Shown here in pieces: positions 62,700 to 64,000 of a stretch of DNA of 64,000 nucleotides. The DNA lies in NCBI GenBank assembly GCA_963573305.1, contig OY754339.1, positions 87,265,838 through 87,329,837 on the forward strand, read 5' to 3'. A program made the position numbers and the translations under genes. Position 1 is the stretch's first letter; each line of letters begins with the position of its first letter. The notes beneath the pieces were generated by a model that saw only the letters and a program-made list of their open reading frames with translations, did not search any database and was not told the DNA's origin. The DNA comes from Pyrrhosoma nymphula (lineage: Eukaryota > Arthropoda > Insecta > Odonata > Coenagrionidae).

Positions 62700-62840
62700 G
62701 TAAACAATTCAACGGACCTGAGGATGCTAGCTGGAACGCTGGCGAAATATTGTCCACCAAAAATGGATAAACGCGGATGGAAACCCGAAAGACCATTCTC
62801 TTCATCAACGAAACTCCGCGGAAGCCTTCACGAAAACTTC
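62700..62840 (+). repeat. Penelope-type tail with hammerhead-like core
   Basis: 62718-62747 reads CTGAGGA, T, a six-pair stem GCTAGC/GCTGGC (one wobble) around TGGAAC, then GAAA, a complete hammerhead core with the best stem II in the window. It is followed by TCCACCAAAAATGGATAAAC and GGATGGAAACCCGAAAG, the same downstream arrangement as in the Penelope-like tail at 29.5 kb (CCCCATTAAAAATGGA..., GGATGGAATCCGGAAGG). No coding part remains here. Confidence 0.6.
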
Positions 62841-62844
62841 ACGA

Positions 62845-63505
62845 AAACAATTTAAAACACTTGCATATTTTCTTTTTGAGTTTTCAACATTAGCGGACTT
62901 TTGCTTGCTGTTCTTACCCAACTTCTCATTGGAATAATGAAAACTAAAAAAAGACGTATCAGTTAAAATCCATTTCATGTAGTCATGGAATTTTTCCCAC
63001 GTAAATCAACTTTTATATTATTCATACAGAGAAGATTTTGCCAATGGACTTGCATCCATCGTCTCAAAAAACCAATTGACAAAGCCATCGTATCTTAATT
63101 TGTCTTGTGGTCGTAACGGATCCGTCTTCTGGTATAGATTATAGGACGGATTCAAAGTCGTAAAGCGGATGCGACACCCCTCTTGCTTAATCAAGGGTGT
63201 GGGTGGAGGGGAAACGAGTGATCCGCTAGACCCAAAAAATGCTTAGAAAAACATACAATGTGTCAAATGAAGCTAGTGCTCCAAGTTCGGCGGTTCAGGG
63301 CTGAATCTCGACGATTAGGGATAAAATATTTTTTTAGGGCTTGACTTACAGCGTATTCAGATAAAGACAGACAGTGTAAGTCAAAACCATAACTAAATTC
63401 CATCTTTTTTTTTGGTTGAAAAAATGTAGCAATGACCGGCCTTAGCTATTTAGAAAGCTAAATTAAGGTACATGTTATACAGATTACTTAACGAATATAA
63501 TTTAA
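62845..63505. other. No gene recognised
   Basis: AT-rich DNA, with no coding motif or structured element that I can recognise. Confidence 0.4.
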
Positions 63506-63509
63506 CGAA

Positions 63510-63935
63510 CACTTCTTCCGTCGTATTAGCTGACTACAGCACTAATTCTTTTGAATTACTGCAATTTCACCTCAGTAGTTAATGCAATTTTCTAATTAAT
63601 AAAATAATACAATGTTAAGGTTCCTTCATTTAATATTTTCAATTCCCTGGGAGATTTTGCTTCTTATTAGCAGTCTTTTCTTGTAAAAATCTCGCGAAAA
63701 TGGCATTTATATGGGATGGAATAATTTTCCCCATAATTCTACAATTTTTGCATTAAATAATATGTAATTTCAAATTCAATTACAGAATTAAATAGCGTGG
63801 AATGGGTAACTCTGTTGTTCAAACCAAATAACGGACACGTTTTTCAATACGTAGCCAGTAGGTATGTATATTTAATCACATTTGAAGTGATTTTCCGGTG
63901 GAACTATCTTAATTATGTGCTCTCAGAGTTATGAT
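63510..63935 (+). repeat. Interspersed repeat family 2, copy B
   Basis: Direct-orientation homologue of 3715-4190 about 60 kb away, with the shared landmarks listed for that copy (TGACTACAGC, GCGAAAATGGCATTTATAT, TTCAAATTCAATTACAGAAT, GAAGTGATTTTCCGGTGGAAC). Divergence and indels suggest an old family. Confidence 0.6.
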
Positions 63936-64000
63936 TCTCTTTTGTACTTTTATCAGTCGAATCCGTGTAATCCCCTGAATTATCTGGCGTCCCAATTACG

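Overview
This is eukaryotic, almost certainly arthropod (probably insect) DNA. It is AT-rich, has long microsatellites, and I find no gene that I can assign to the host. Nearly everything recognisable is transposable-element sequence: Tx1/L1-like, R4/Dong-like, RTE-like and CR1/jockey-like non-LTR retrotransposons, a Ty3/gypsy fragment, Penelope-like pieces, piggyBac and hAT remnants, MITE-like foldbacks and tRNA-derived SINEs. This repertoire fits arthropods; I cannot name the species.

Layout. 1-30 kb is old decayed repeat: C-terminal scraps of non-LTR reverse transcriptases (1.4, 7.6, 19, 24-25 and 25.3 kb), a foldback with hammerhead-like arms (5.1-5.5 kb), a piggyBac relic (6.75-7.55 kb), a frameshifted Ty3/gypsy pol (7.8-9.9 kb), SINEs with tRNA-like heads, several long inverted repeats, and a Penelope-like C-terminus (29.5-30.0 kb).

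30.1-51.6 kb is the striking part. A complete two-ORF Tx1/L1-like retrotransposon (30173-36443; ORF1 about 667 aa, ORF2 1176 aa) lies against an (AC)n tract at its 5' end and finishes in a (TAA)n tail. Following that tail are five head-to-tail copies of one R4/Dong-like retrotransposon (reverse transcriptase plus restriction-like endonuclease). Copies 1 and 4 are full length; copies 2, 3 and 5 are 5'-truncated at different points. All are separated by (TAA)n runs, and after copy 5 the sequence returns to (AC)n at 51501. The simplest reading is a chain of insertions: Tx1-like element into (AC)n, then R4-like elements into its TAA tail, each bringing a new TAA tail that can serve as the next target. 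The first 70 nt of each full-length R4-like copy fold on paper into a textbook HDV-like self-cleaving ribozyme whose cleavage point is exactly the TAA/element junction. That would release unit-length RNA from transcripts that read through the array.

51.7-64 kb returns to decayed repeats: a tRNA-derived SINE, a hAT-like perfect hairpin in a TA tract, GC-rich strand-asymmetric DNA, more reverse-transcriptase scraps, an RTE-like fragment lodged inside an oppositely oriented CR1/jockey-like reverse transcriptase (58.6-60.95 kb), an inverted pair of tRNA-derived SINEs (61.4-62.1 kb), and further hammerhead-like motifs.

Coordinates of relics are approximate (often tens of bases). The intact ORFs, array junctions and ribozyme coordinates were read base by base.
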